Shown: positions 25,305-40,994 of the stretch, in pieces | Position numbering within the stretch: the stretch's first letter is position 1 | Layout: the number at the start of each line of letters is the position of its first letter | NCBI GenBank assembly: GCA_016858145.1 | Contig: JAEHOE010000225.1 | Coordinates: 1-64,000 of the forward strand | Direction of reading: 5' to 3' | Source: Edaphochlamys debaryana | Taxonomy: Eukaryota > Chlorophyta > Chlorophyceae > Chlamydomonadales | DNA: 64,000 bases | Program-made: the position numbers and the translations under genes | Notes under the pieces: model-generated | Seen by the model: only the letters and a program-made list of their open reading frames with translations | The model's database searches: none | What the model was told of the DNA's origin: nothing

Positions 25305-26637
25305 ATGGCTCGGAGCTGCTGGTTGATACTCTTGTTGGCAGCCCTGACAGTGGCCGCAACCGGCATTTCGGCGCGGCCCGTTGCCACCAACGGCTGCGGC
25401 GGGGGCTGCTCCTGCCCTACCCAAGCCGCCTGCTTAGCGGCCAAGCGGCAGTGCTGCTGGCACCACAAGTCCGGGTCATGCCACGCCCCTTCGGGACTTC
25501 CTGTCTCCGCCAGTGGCACCTGCGGTGAGGCAACGCGGGGGACTGGGGGTTGAAAGCAGGGCGCCTTCCCCTCAATAAGTCAGTTTGCTTCTTACCGCGG
25601 TTGCCCCTTTCCAGGCTCGTTCCCGCCGCCCTCCGCACCCCCACACCCGCCTTCTCCACCGCCGCCTTCTCCGCCCCCGCCGTTTCCACCCCCGCCTTCC
25701 CCGCCCCCGCCTTTCCCCCCACCGCCTTCCCCGCCCCCGCCTTCCCCTCCTCCACCCTCTCCACGCCGCCATCCCCGCCGCCACCTTCTCCGCGCCCTCC
25801 TTTCCCGCCTTGCCCTTCTCCGCCTCCGCCTTCCCCACCCCCGCCGTTCCCTCCCCCACCTTCCCCGCCACCGCCTTCTCCGCTCCCACCCTCTCCACCG
25901 CCGCCCTCCCCGCCCCCGCCTTGCCCGCCCCCGCCATTCCCTCCCCCACCTTCCCCACCACCGCCATCCCCGCCCCCTCCCTCTCCACGGCCGCCCAACC
26001 CGCCCCCGCCGTCGCCGCGCCCGCCTTTCCCTCCGCCACCTTCCCCGCCTCCGCCGTCTCCACCACCGCCTTCGCCGCCCCCGCCCTCCCCGCCTCCGCC
26101 ACTCCCTCCCCCTCCTTCCCCGCCACCACCCTCTCCACCGCCGCCTCAGTCCTGCGCCGTTATTGAAATCACTAAGGGCCCTAGCGGCACTGTTTCCGAA
26201 TTCGCTGTGAGTCAGACGTAAAGGGCACGGGGTGCCACGGGTCAAACCGCCCCCTCCTTCTCCCTCGACTACATCCACTGCATTGCTCAAGACCCTTGCA
26301 AAACCTTTGCATCCCCGTCCATCCCTTCTTGCAGTTGACCAACGAGCTGTGCGCATCTGCGTCCGGCCTCATCGCTGCGGACATCACATACACTGCACCA
26401 AGCTTCGGCGCCGCCCTGGCGACGCCCTTCACCCTGAACGGCCCCGAGTCCTGCCAGCCCAAGCTCATGCGCGTGTGTGGCTCATTCTCCTCATCCGAGG
26501 ATATTCAACTCTTGCAGACCTTTACGTGGCCGATTTTGGACTGGCTGGACGCCGCTGTTGACTGCCGTGTCGCCGCTGCCAGCGGTCTTGCCGTTACCGT
26601 GTCCTTCTTGGAGCAGTCTGCCTCGAAGGTCTGCTAG
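25305..26637 (+). CDS. Pherophorin-like hydroxyproline-rich wall protein, frameshifted
   Basis: Three exons: 25305-25524, 25615-26206 and 26335-26637. The first encodes a signal peptide (charged start, hydrophobic WLILLLAALTVA core) and a Cys-rich segment with at least seven cysteines. The second is a long SPPPP/PPPSP rod typical of hydroxyproline-rich extracellular-matrix proteins. The third, with the last residues of exon 2, is a short Cys-containing domain (CAVIEIT, ELCAS, SCQPKLMRVCGSF, VDCRV, SKVC) that fits the pherophorin domain (DUF3707). Pherophorins are secreted glycoproteins of the volvocine wall. From 25615 the proline rod reads in the frame of exon 1, but near 25764 it moves to another frame, which then continues into the C-terminal domain. 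A single missing base there explains this. It could be an assembly error in the repeat, or a real break making this a pseudogene. A TGTAA lies at 26888-26892. Confidence 0.8.
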
Positions 26638-27546
26638 CCTGTGTTGGGGGCGTCAGCTTGCCAAGAATTTGTTCGGATCGGCCTGAGTGCTCCATGTTGG
26701 TTGTTGCTAGGTTATGCGGTCATACGGCGCAGGGACGTGGAGGTGGCGGTTGAAAGTAGTTCAGCGAGTGAGAGGCTAGCTGCAGAGAAAGTCTCCGAGG
26801 TTGACTGAGGGCAGGGCTGACGGTTGCCTGCGTTGATGGATGAGGGCGATAGGTGCGATTCACGTGCACCAGAGGGTGGAGTTGTGTATGTAAACGGATT
26901 GAAGCCAGGCTGTCCGGGGCGGACTTGGAATGCAGGAGTGGGACATTGCCAGTCCAATTCCTTGCAACTCGCCGCTGGGAGCTACGTGCAAGACCTTGCC
27001 AGCCTCCGACTGTCCCAGGCCACTCCCTGCAGCCACGTCACAACGAGTCGCTCCCCCTCATGCCTGCAATCCCCCCAGCAAGCACTGGGTGCCTCGCGTC
27101 CACGCCCCCATGCCGTAGCGCCAGTACTGCCCGGCTCCCTGCGTCTGCCCCCTGCGGGATCATCGCTTCTCTCTCATCAAGGTCAGTTCACCCACACACC
27201 ACACCACGCTGCCACGCCTGCGTCTGCCCTCAACGCCACCGCTCCCACCCCACCCCATCACGCCACCGCTCCCACCCCACACCAGCAACAAGAGTTACGA
27301 TTATGCTACATCGTCCGCTGCGGACCCGGAAACCAGGCACCTCTCAACGACAGACCTCCTCGCCCGACCAACGGCCTCCTTCGACCTCGAATCACACGCC
27401 GGTCCAAACAGCCTGGGTATCGGCTCTCCACCAACAGCCAACACCCATGCTGCGTGGTCGCCTGCTGCACCCAACCGACCGAGCTAAGCGGCCGCAGTCC
27501 CAAACCAGGGCCCCCGCCGCCCCCCTTCCGCCTCCGCCCGCGCCGC
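26638..27546. other. Convergent intergenic region (3' UTRs)
   Basis: This lies between the ends of the pherophorin-like gene (+) and the helicase gene (-), so it should hold both 3' UTRs. It contains a short CCACCGCTCCCACCCCA direct repeat at about 27237-27285. Plus-strand open frames here (for example 26824-27708) run into the antisense of the helicase and show no family motifs. No gene is seen. Confidence 0.6.
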
Positions 27547-32154
<4,608 letters not shown>

Positions 32155-32366
32155 GGCTGCAGTGGCGCCGGGGTAGAAAGGGGCCTGCAGGGGTGGCAGG
32201 GGGCGATGGGGGCGTCTGGAGGCGGGTGCCGAGCGGGAAGGGAGCAACTGGGGCTTCGTGAGGTGACGGCGGCGATGGCTCGCTGACTGGCTGTCGTATG
32301 CCGCCGCGCGACGGCGACCGCGTGGAAAGCCGTAAAGAGCCAGGGCGACGTTGCAACAACATCAGC
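32155..32366. promoter_or_regulatory. Divergent promoter region, helicase / EXO84
   Basis: Only about 210 bp separate the helicase start codon (minus strand, 32154) from the likely EXO84 start codon (plus strand, 32367). Two divergent genes this close suggest a shared, bidirectional promoter. No TATA-like element is evident. The assignment depends on the EXO84 first exon, which is tentative. Confidence 0.5.
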
Positions 32367-35300
32367 ATGGCATCAGCGGCCCGTGGCGGTGCCGGCCAAA
32401 CGCAGAGCCGCTCGAAGCCCGTATCGATATGTGAGCAACAATAACCTCATACAGGCCCTCAGCAGGCTTGGACGGCTCTCACGAAGCCAGCAGGCGGCCC
32501 CGACCCCGGCGGCGGTGGCTTACCTGTGCGGCAAGTTGCAGAGACGCCTCACGGATGGCGTCTTAACGTCAAGCACGGACAGCAGCAGCTGTGAGGCAAG
32601 TACAGGCTCTGTGAATAGCTACCCTGATGGCAGCTCAGAGGCTTTGAGAGGCGACCGTATTACGGTTACGCCGTGGAAAGGGCGCCGCTATGTAGCGACT
32701 AAAAGTAACTTTGCTAGGGAGGCAGGAGTCTATGTCGGAGCTGAACCGTCGCTCATGTCGTGGGATGGGGCTTCACCATAGCCCCAGAACCAGCACCTGA
32801 TATTGTGCCTCAGTTCAGAGAGATGCTGGCAACTCATAGGGCACGCGGGAGGCTGAGAAGGAGCCAAGTTCAATAAACGCGCCCAGGATGGCCAAGTAGG
32901 ATGCGCTTGGTGGCTTGAGACGAGCTTGATGCCTTAGGATACCAACAGCATTCCTTGCAACGCAGGTCCAAGTCCAAATCTGGAAAGTCAGCTGCGGATG
33001 GTGCCAAGCGGCGAAGCAGCGCCGGGGGTGAGCCGCTGGCTGCAGGTGGTCCCTTGTGATACTGCACTGAGCTGGTCTAGCGTGGGGGGGACTCCGGTGC
33101 TGGGCACCGCGGGGATGGCGCCATCTCCCCACGCGTCCCAACGTGTCGTGCGTCCCCCTCCCCTCCGCCCGCCGGTCGCGCCCCTCGCCCCAGGCGCCCG
33201 TGTGTCCCGCAAGGACGATCAGGTGCTATGGTTCCAGCGCGAGGGCTTCGACCCGATGGAGTACCTGCGGCAGCTGCAGAGCGAGAAGGAGCTCGACGCT
33301 GCTCGCCACGAGCTGGCCTCCCTGAACGACTACTGCAAGCAGGAGGTGTGCCCAGGAGGGGACAGGGGATGGGGGTAGGCGCCAAGAACCTTATGGGAAT
33401 CCTTGGAATGGAGCTGGATGGAGGAGAGGCGCAGCGGACGCACGGGGCGGGTGCAGCAAAGGCACACACCCGGAGCCCTTCGGCAGCAGTTGCCCTCACT
33501 CCTGCACCCCGGCTGTGCCTGCTGCTTCCAACGCCCCGCAGGTGCAGAAGGTGGTGCACAGCCACCACAAGGACTTCCTAGAGGCCTCTCGGGACATCCA
33601 GGTGGGGGCCGAGGGGCGGCAGGGCCAAGCCTGCACACCGAGCTGCGGCCGACTCCCTCAGGGGCCCGGGGCACGCAACCTCGTACCACTACCGCGAGAC
33701 GTCGCATCCACGGCGGGGGCGGCCAGGCTCCGGCAACCGAGTCAGCCCCGTTCAGCTGCACATGGCCGTCGTGTGGTCGCCGTGCGCAGGAGGTGGAGGG
33801 CCTGGTGGACGAGCTGCGCAACTATGTGTCGGGCTGTGCGGCGGTGGCGGCCAACCTGGCGGAGCTGCCCGCGCTGGGACCCATGGTCGGGCGGGGGGGG
33901 CGGGGGTGGTGGGGGTGGTTGGGCCTAGGACGGAACGGGATGGTGGGGCCAGGGGAGGTAAGCAGGAGTGGTGGGGTGAGCGGGGACGGGGCCGCGGGCT
34001 GCACTGGCACCGGTACCGGCGGCTGTCAAGCACTGCAGCTCGCAGGCGGTTGGGCGTGGCATGCGGCTCGGCTCCTCTCCAGCCCTCTCTCTTCCCCGCC
34101 TGTGCGGGGCTGCCTCCCCTGCAGGTGGCCCCCGCGGCCGCCCTTCCCCTGGACCCCGACCCTGGTGGCCCCGAGGCCCCCGCGGGGGGCGCCTGGGGGG
34201 GCATCCTGGCGCTGCAGGCCGAGCTGCTGCAGGACCTACAGGTGAGCCCAGCCGCCCCCACGCCACCCTCCGCCTCCTGACCTCCCGCTGCTCTCCCGCT
34301 GCTCTCCCGGCCTGTCCTCTCTCTCCCCGCCCTGGCTGCTCCCCGCTGCATCCTGGGTTGGTCCGGGCCCCCGCGCTTGCGACTGCCAGCCGGGCACAGG
34401 CGAGGGCCCTCCCAAAGCCTGCCTCTCCGCCCCTCCGCCCCTCCGCAGGTGGCGGTGGCCGAGCAGGACTTCGCCACCGCCCGGGCGCTGCTGGCGGCGG
34501 GGCGGGACGTGATCGCGGTGGTGGAGCGGGACGCGGGGCTGCTGGCGGAGCAGGTGGGTGGCGGACCTGAGGGGCCAAGAGGGTGTCATGTCAGCTCGTG
34601 TGGCAGGCTTTGTGCACGTTGCCGCCTCGGAGCGCATCGCGCCTGGTTGTCCGCTTGCGGTGGGCGGAGGTAGGGGAGCGGAGGCGAGTCGTGAAGCTGC
34701 GGCGGCCAACGCCGTCTTCCGTCACCGCCACAGTCTTAACGCTTGCCTGTAGGTTGCAGTGGGCGGAAGAGGGTCGATGGGTTTGGAAGCTTGGTGACCG
34801 CGTGCATCGAGTACAGGGGCCAGGGCGCGAGTGGCCAGGTCCAGGTGTGCGCTGGGCTCAGGCCTTCCCTTGCCGCTGCTGGCGGTTCTCCTGCTGCCCC
34901 GCAGGCGGGTGGCGACGGTATCCCCGCCTGGCGCTACGGCTTCGAGGGGGCGCTGGCGGCGCAGAAGGCGGCCATGATCGAGGAGCTGCAGGTGGGGGGG
35001 TGGGGTGGGGGGCCGGCAGGCTTAGGGCGTAGGTACGACAAGCCGCGGCAGAAGCTAGCCATGACAGAGGAGCGAGCCAGGTACATGTGAGGGCCTGGGC
35101 ATGTTTACCACGAGCTGGGTCTGGCGGAGAGATGTTGGTTTTGTGGATGCTTAAGCCCCTGTGTCATCGCCTGTGCTGGGCCCCGCAGCGGCAGCTGGCG
35201 CAGACCAACAGCAGCACGTGCGAGCGGAGGGCGGCGGCGCAGGTAGGGCCGGGTGCAGTCCGCCAACATCATCGCGGGCTTCACCACACCTTTTCGCACA

Positions 35301-38300
35301 TCGGCCTTCAACCTCACCCCCTTCCCTCGCTCCTTCCTTCCTCGCGGCCTCGCCCCCATCTCCCTCTAGGCCCTGGGCCTGCTGGCGGGCCCCGGCCAGG
35401 CCACGCAGGCGCTCCTGCGCTGCCACACGCTGCGGGTGCGCGCGGCGCAGCAGCACCTGCTCAAGCAGCACTCGGCAGGTGCGTGGTTGATGGTGGGTGG
35501 AGGCGACAGGCAGGGTCGGGCGGATCCGCACCCGGAGGCCTGCAAGCTCCCCCTTCCCTCCCCGGCTTGACCCGGTCCGGTCCGGCTCCGAGGCCTGGCT
35601 TGTTGTCCCTCGATCCTGCCCGATGACCCTCGCCCCGGCCCCCCCCCCTCTCCCACCGCAGCGGGCGGCGACCCCGACGGCGTCGAGTACGCTGGCGGCC
35701 TGGCGCAGCGCACCTTCCTGGCCATCGGCTTCGCGGCCGAGGATGTGCGCGCCGTCTTCCCCGCCCCCTCTCCACACCCCGCCGCCTCCACCACGGACCC
35801 CGCCGCCACCGCCTCTGGCGCCGCCTCCGGCGCCGCCGCCCTGGCCGGTGGCTCGCTGCCCGCGGTCTCGGCCCTGGTGGTGCAGTGGGCGGCGGACGAG
35901 GCGGCGCACTGCGCGGCGCTGCTGCAGAAGCACGCTCTGGCGCCCTTCGTGGCCACGGGCGGGGCGGTGGGCGCGCTGCTGTGCGCGGGCCTGGCGCTGG
36001 TGTTCTGTGCGGCGCTGGAGTTCAGCCACGGGCTGGCGCTGGGGGTGGTGTTCCGGGAGCAGCTGTGGCCCATGCTGGAAGGTGAGGGGGCGGGGACCGC
36101 GGGAGGGGACAGGGGCGGGTGGAGGTAGGGCGGGTCGGGATTTGGGTCGGGCTGGCTGCTTCTGCAAGGGACCCTGGGCATCGCGGAGTGGGGTGGGCAA
36201 TGCTCAAACGCACACACTCACAACCGAGGCTTCTTGGCCTGCTTGCCCGTACCGGTGTCCGCCTCCTTCGCCTCCCCGCCTCCGCAGCCATCGTGCGGCG
36301 GCACCTGCTGCGGCTCAAGGACGAGGCCGCCTCCGCCGCCTCCCTGGACTCGACCAACGCAGCGCTGCAGGTGGGGGCGGGAGGAGGGGGGGCTGCAGAT
36401 GGGGGCCGCAGGGGGCTGCCCAGAGCGCAGCCATGGAGCCCACCCGCCCCCGCGACAGGTCCCTTTGGGGCCCTAACAGGACCAGAGGTTAAGCGCACGC
36501 AGCGTGGAGGGGCGTGATAAGGCCGCGACTGTGCACTGACCCTATCCCGCGTCCCGCGTCCGGTGCCACAGGCTGCGGCTGGCGGGGCCGGGGCGGCCAA
36601 TGGCTCCGCGTTCGGCCGCATCCACTCCCTGGGCACCGGGGGCCGCCGGGAGCACAGCGCGGACGGAGCGGGCGAGCAGGGGGACGGCGGACCGCTCAGC
36701 GCGGGGCAGGTGCGCGCGTCACCCCCGGGGAAGTGGGTAGACGGTGGAGGTCGCTTCCGGTCAGGGTGGGCGGCATGGCGTCATGGTGGAAGGCGTCTCT
36801 TGCCGTGGGCGCATTGGGCATGGCAAGCCCGTTGCCATCGCCTTGGCTCTGCACTCAACAGGCCCTGACGCCGCGGCTGCTCCATTCCGCATCCTCCGCC
36901 TCGCTCTCACGCGCTGTCGCCTGCCACGCCGCAGGTCCACCTGCCCGCGCTCTTCCCCCCGCCCGGCGCCTCCGCCGCCCCCACGGCCCCCGCGGGCCTC
37001 TCCTCGCTGCCCATGCTGCTGCCCGAGCTGCGCGCCCTGGCCGAGGGCCTGGCGCCCCTGGCCTGGGCCCCCGCGGTGGCGCTGCTGCGGCAGGGGGCGG
37101 TGGCGGCCTTCGGGGCGGTGTGCGAGCAGGTGCGAGCGGGCCCCGCCTGGGTGAACGGAGAGGGGCGGTGGCGGAGTCTGATGACGGCTATGGCTCGCCG
37201 CGTTAGGTCACGGCATGGCACGCACACGCGGTTAGGTGGGTGATAAAACCACGCAGGAATCGAATGGCCCTCCTACGCACCTCCCGGGCTTTGCGCAGGT
37301 GCACGCCTCCCTCTCCCGGCTAGTCGGCAGCAGCGGAGCGGCAGGAGCAGGCGGAGGCGGGGGGCCTGCAGGGGCAGCAGGAGTTCCGGGGGCCAGCGCG
37401 GCTTCGGGTGCGCGACTGGGCGCCGCGCAGGGGCCGCTGCTTGCGGCCTACGTGGCCAAAGCGGAGGCGCAGCTGAGGCTGTTTGCGCAGTCCGAGCTGC
37501 AGGTGAGCACTGAGCAGGCTACGTTGGGTCGGCGTTTCGGCGTGATTCCACGTCTGTGTTTGGATGCTCGGTCTGTGTGTGTTACGGCGGGGTCCCGCGC
37601 CGTTTGACACCTAACGGTGTCTTGTTGTGTGTGGCGTGGGACCGCCTGCTTGTGGTGCTCCTGACCCATCCCTCACTGCTCCCCATGGGACGCTCACCTC
37701 AGAGCGCCCTGCTGCCGCTGGCGCACATTGCCGGCCCCGTGGCCCCACCCGAGCTCCTGCTGCCCGCCCTGGAGCCCCTGGCGGAGCTGCTCGCAGCGCT
37801 GCCGCCGCCCGCGACCGACGCGCTGCCGCCGGAGGCCGAGCCCGTGCGCGAGACGCTGCTGCAGCAGCACTCCTCGGGTGAGGACTGGGAGCCCAGCCGC
37901 TGCCTCGGATTACATGGTGCCCTCGCTCCCGCCGCACCTACCCATTGGTAGCCTAAACGCTGCCTCATAGGTGGTGCTGCATATCCACCCGCCGCGTCAG
38001 CCCTTTGTGCATTAAGCCTAATTGTCTCGGTTGGTGCGATGCCGCGAAGCGCCTTGCCGGTTTCACTGTCCGAGTGCTTCCTTCTGGCCCCGCAGGCGTG
38101 GTGGAGCGCATCCGCCAGGAGCTGGAGTCGGAGCAGTCCCGGCGCGACACGGAGCGGCGGCGGGAGCAGGAGGGCCGGCGCAGCTGGGAGGAGCGTACGC
38201 AGCAGGCGGACGCGGCGGACCGGGCCCGGGCGCGGGCCGAGGCGGCGGAAGCCAAGCGGCGCGCTGGGGACTACGAAGAGGATGCCCAGGAGCCGGTGGG

Positions 38301-40479
38301 GGACAGGAGAGCGGCGGGCAGGGCGGGCAGCAGGGGCAGGCGGCAGGAGGAGCGGTGGGAGGTGGAGGAGGAGGTGCAGCCCGAGCCACCCGCTGCCCGT
38401 TCCAAGCCCAGCGCAGCGGCGCTGCAAAGACCGCCTCGGAGGGAACCCCTGCCGGAGCCGGAGCCCGAGCCGGAGCCGGAACCGGTGCGCCGGCGCCCCG
38501 CCAAGGCCGTACCCATGCCCGCTCCAGAGCCGGAGCCGGAGCTGCCGCCCTGGGTGGTGCAGGCCGCGAACGCCGCCGCTGCCGACAGCGGCATGACGAG
38601 GCCACGCAGGAAGCAGGCTGCGGAGGCAGAGGCGTGGGACGAGGGCGGCCTGGAGGAGGCCGCACCCGCCAGGGCCAAGCCGAGCCGCACGCAGGGCCGG
38701 GGCCAGGCGGCAGCGGCTGCTGGCGCCGGGGATGAGTGGGGTGAGGCTGAGCCCGGGTGGGCGGCCGAGCCTCTACCCACGGCAGCGGCAGCACGGGGCG
38801 GACGGAAGGCCGAGGCCAGTGGACTGAATGGCGCCGCAGAGCCTTCTTCGGGTGCGCCAGCGTCGCCGCTGCTGGCCCCCAAGGAGCGGGAGAAGGGCAA
38901 GGGCAGAGGCGGCGCCGACACGCAAGCCGAGGCGGAGGCTGCGGCCGCGGGCCGGCGAGTGCGCTGGCTGCGGCCGCCCGAGTCAGACCCGGAGCCTGTT
39001 GAGGATGCAAGGGTAGCTGCGGCGCGGCGGCGGCGGGAGCGCGCACGGCTTGCGGAAGGCGAGGTGGAGGGGGCGCAGGACGACGAGGAACAGGCGCCTC
39101 GGTCAAGGTCCGAGCCCCGTGGAGGCCGGCGGCGCAACGGCGTGGAGGAGGCGGAGGCGGAGGCGGCGGGTCCACGCGGTGCGCTCGCCGCTCGAAGAGC
39201 CCGGCAGGCGCAAGAGGAGGCAGAGGAGGAAGCGCCGCCGCCGCAACACCAGTACCGCCGCCCGCCCACGGTCTCCACCGCCGGTGCTGCAACCGCCAGC
39301 CGACGTCCCGCGGCATCTCCAGAACCGGGCGGTTCTCCCGTCGGACGGCTCGGGCAGCGAAAACCACGGCCTGCACCTGAGCCCGAGCCTGAGCCTGAAC
39401 CGGCGGTCCCAAGCCGGCGTCCACGCCCCGCGGCCGCGGCCCCAAGACCCATGCCGGCGGGCACAGCGGGCGCCGTTGCGGCCGACGCCCCGGGCGGCGC
39501 CGCGGAAGGGGCTGGCCCAGGTGCAACCGCTCGGCGGCCCAACCGCTTCGGCGTCAAGCTGAGCAGCGACGAGGACGAGGCCGCGCCCGCCCGGCCCGCG
39601 CGTGCGGGTCTGCGGCGCCCTCCCCGCACGACTGCGACCGCGGCCGAAGCTTCTGCGGACGCAGCCAGCGAGGCACCCTCTGCCGGGCCTGCGGGCCGTG
39701 CTGTGGCACCGGTCGCCCCCAAGGCGGAATCTGTCCCAGCGGCAGACGAGGGCGGCAGGGCGGCCACAGCCGCGGCCAGAGCGGCGGAGCGGCGGGCGAG
39801 GCTCTTGGTGAGGCCGGGGTCGATGGCGAGCATGGCTTCCCCCTGCTTTGCGGACAAGACGATCAGATAGGATAGTATCAGCTTATTCTTCCTCGTCGCC
39901 TCACAGCTGGCTGCCAGAGCCTGCCCTCGTCGGTTGGAGCTCGTAGCAGGAATGCAGGATGCAACTCTTGCTCTGGCCGCACCTCATTGAGACCCTTGAT
40001 CCCTTCCCCCGCAGGCGCTCAACAGCGATGATGACTCAGCCCCCGCGTCCCGTCCCACCGCACCTAGCCCCAAGGCCCCCAGCCCAGCTCCAGCCCGTCG
40101 CGCCACGACCCCTCCGCCCGAGCCCCAGACCGAGCGCTCGGAGCCCGCCCCACCTGCCGGCACCAATGCGGACACGAGCGGGGCCGGGGCCCGGCCGCTG
40201 ACGGCGCGGGAGCGCCTGGCTGCACGCATGGCCGCCCGGGCAGCTGCGGCGGGAGCCGGGGAGGCGGGCGACGGAGAGGGGGCACCAGGGGCGGGGGCAG
40301 GGGCACCACGGGAGCGAGCCGCTGCCGGTCGGGCTGGCCGGGCCCTTCCGGTGCTCAGCAGCGACGAGGAGGCGAGGGCCCCGGTTGCCAGGCGCAGGGC
40401 CGCGGGGGCGGCGCGGAGGCCAGGCGCGGGCGCGCAGGGCGCTCGGGCTGCAGTCGAGGACGACGAGGAGCTCCTGTAG
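32367..40479 (+). CDS. EXO84: Exocyst subunit EXO84 with long disordered C-terminal tail
   Basis: Exons from 33194 are consistent in phase: 33194-33345, 33542-33601, 33790-33885, 34125-34241, 34449-34553, 34905-34991, 35189-35242, 35370-35478, 35662-36081, 36288-36370, 36572-36709, 36935-37129, 37299-37502, 37703-37877, 38096-39807, 40015-40479. Upstream coding from about 32949 or 32966 to about 33034 (Ser/Lys-rich, KSGKSAADGAKRRSSAGG) is clear; the first exon (ATG 32367) is a best guess. FDPMEYLRQL, the VVHSHHKDFLEASRDIQEVEGL coiled segment, LLRCHTLRVRAAQQHLLKQ, GLAQRTFLAIG, VVQWAADEAAHCAALLQKHAL and HGLALGVVFREQLWPMLE match plant EXO84, an exocyst subunit that tethers secretory vesicles to the plasma membrane. 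The total is about 1,430 aa, against about 750 in Arabidopsis. The excess is a Glu/Ala/Arg/Pro-rich tail from about 38096, with PEPEPEP runs and three LxSDDE-like motifs. A separate downstream gene starting near 38005 is possible but less likely. Confidence 0.85.
32431..32948. other. Presumed first EXO84 intron
   Basis: This lies between the likely first EXO84 exon and the next clear coding segment. An open frame at 32383-32781 encodes LIQALSRLGRLSRSQQ-like sequence that looks somewhat protein-like, but it has no ATG start and I recognise no family in it. It may be a missed small exon or simply intron. Confidence 0.35.
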
Positions 40480-40994
40480 AGGGGCCGGAGGCGCACCGCG
40501 GCGACGCAGGTGTGCCTGGCCGGGACGCAGAGCCACTCCAGGCTCGATAGACGGACAAAGCGCGATCTTAGGTAGAAGCAGGGCAGGGCGCTGGGCTGGA
40601 GGCACGGTGGAGGGTAGGGCCCGGAAGAACATGGGCTGGTTGTTGAATGGCAGATGGTGAAGCGCAGATGGTGACAGAATATCAGGCAGAAGCAGGGCAG
40701 TGTGAAGAGGTGTTTCGCGTACTTGCAAAGCCGTACCCCGCGCATGTACTCGAGGCTCGACTTGGGACGCCCACGTACCTACCACGGCTGGTGAGCTCAT
40801 ATCAAAGCCAATTCCAATATCAAGCCCAGCGCGAGCCATGATATCGCCAATCGTCGCAACCTGACTCCTGGCGCGCTGGCCGAGGAGCCGCGTGCTATGA
40901 AGTTACAAGCCGCCCCAAAGCTTCCGACGTAGAGCGCTTTTGGTCGCTGGTGACACGGAAGAGAGCGCTCGTTGCTGCGCAGAGCGGGGCCGCG
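40480..40994. other. EXO84 3' UTR and cyclase A promoter
   Basis: No gene is recognised. The stretch should hold the 3' UTR of EXO84 and the promoter/5' UTR of the first cyclase gene. Open frames here are short and without motifs. Confidence 0.5.

Noticed and set aside
32383..32781. 132-codon open frame as an independent small gene
   Set aside because: It lacks an ATG, shows no recognisable family and falls in the presumed first intron of EXO84.
38063..39857. Two long minus-strand open frames antisense to the EXO84 tail
   Set aside because: They are composition shadows of GC-rich coding DNA; the plus strand carries the frame continuous with EXO84 exons.
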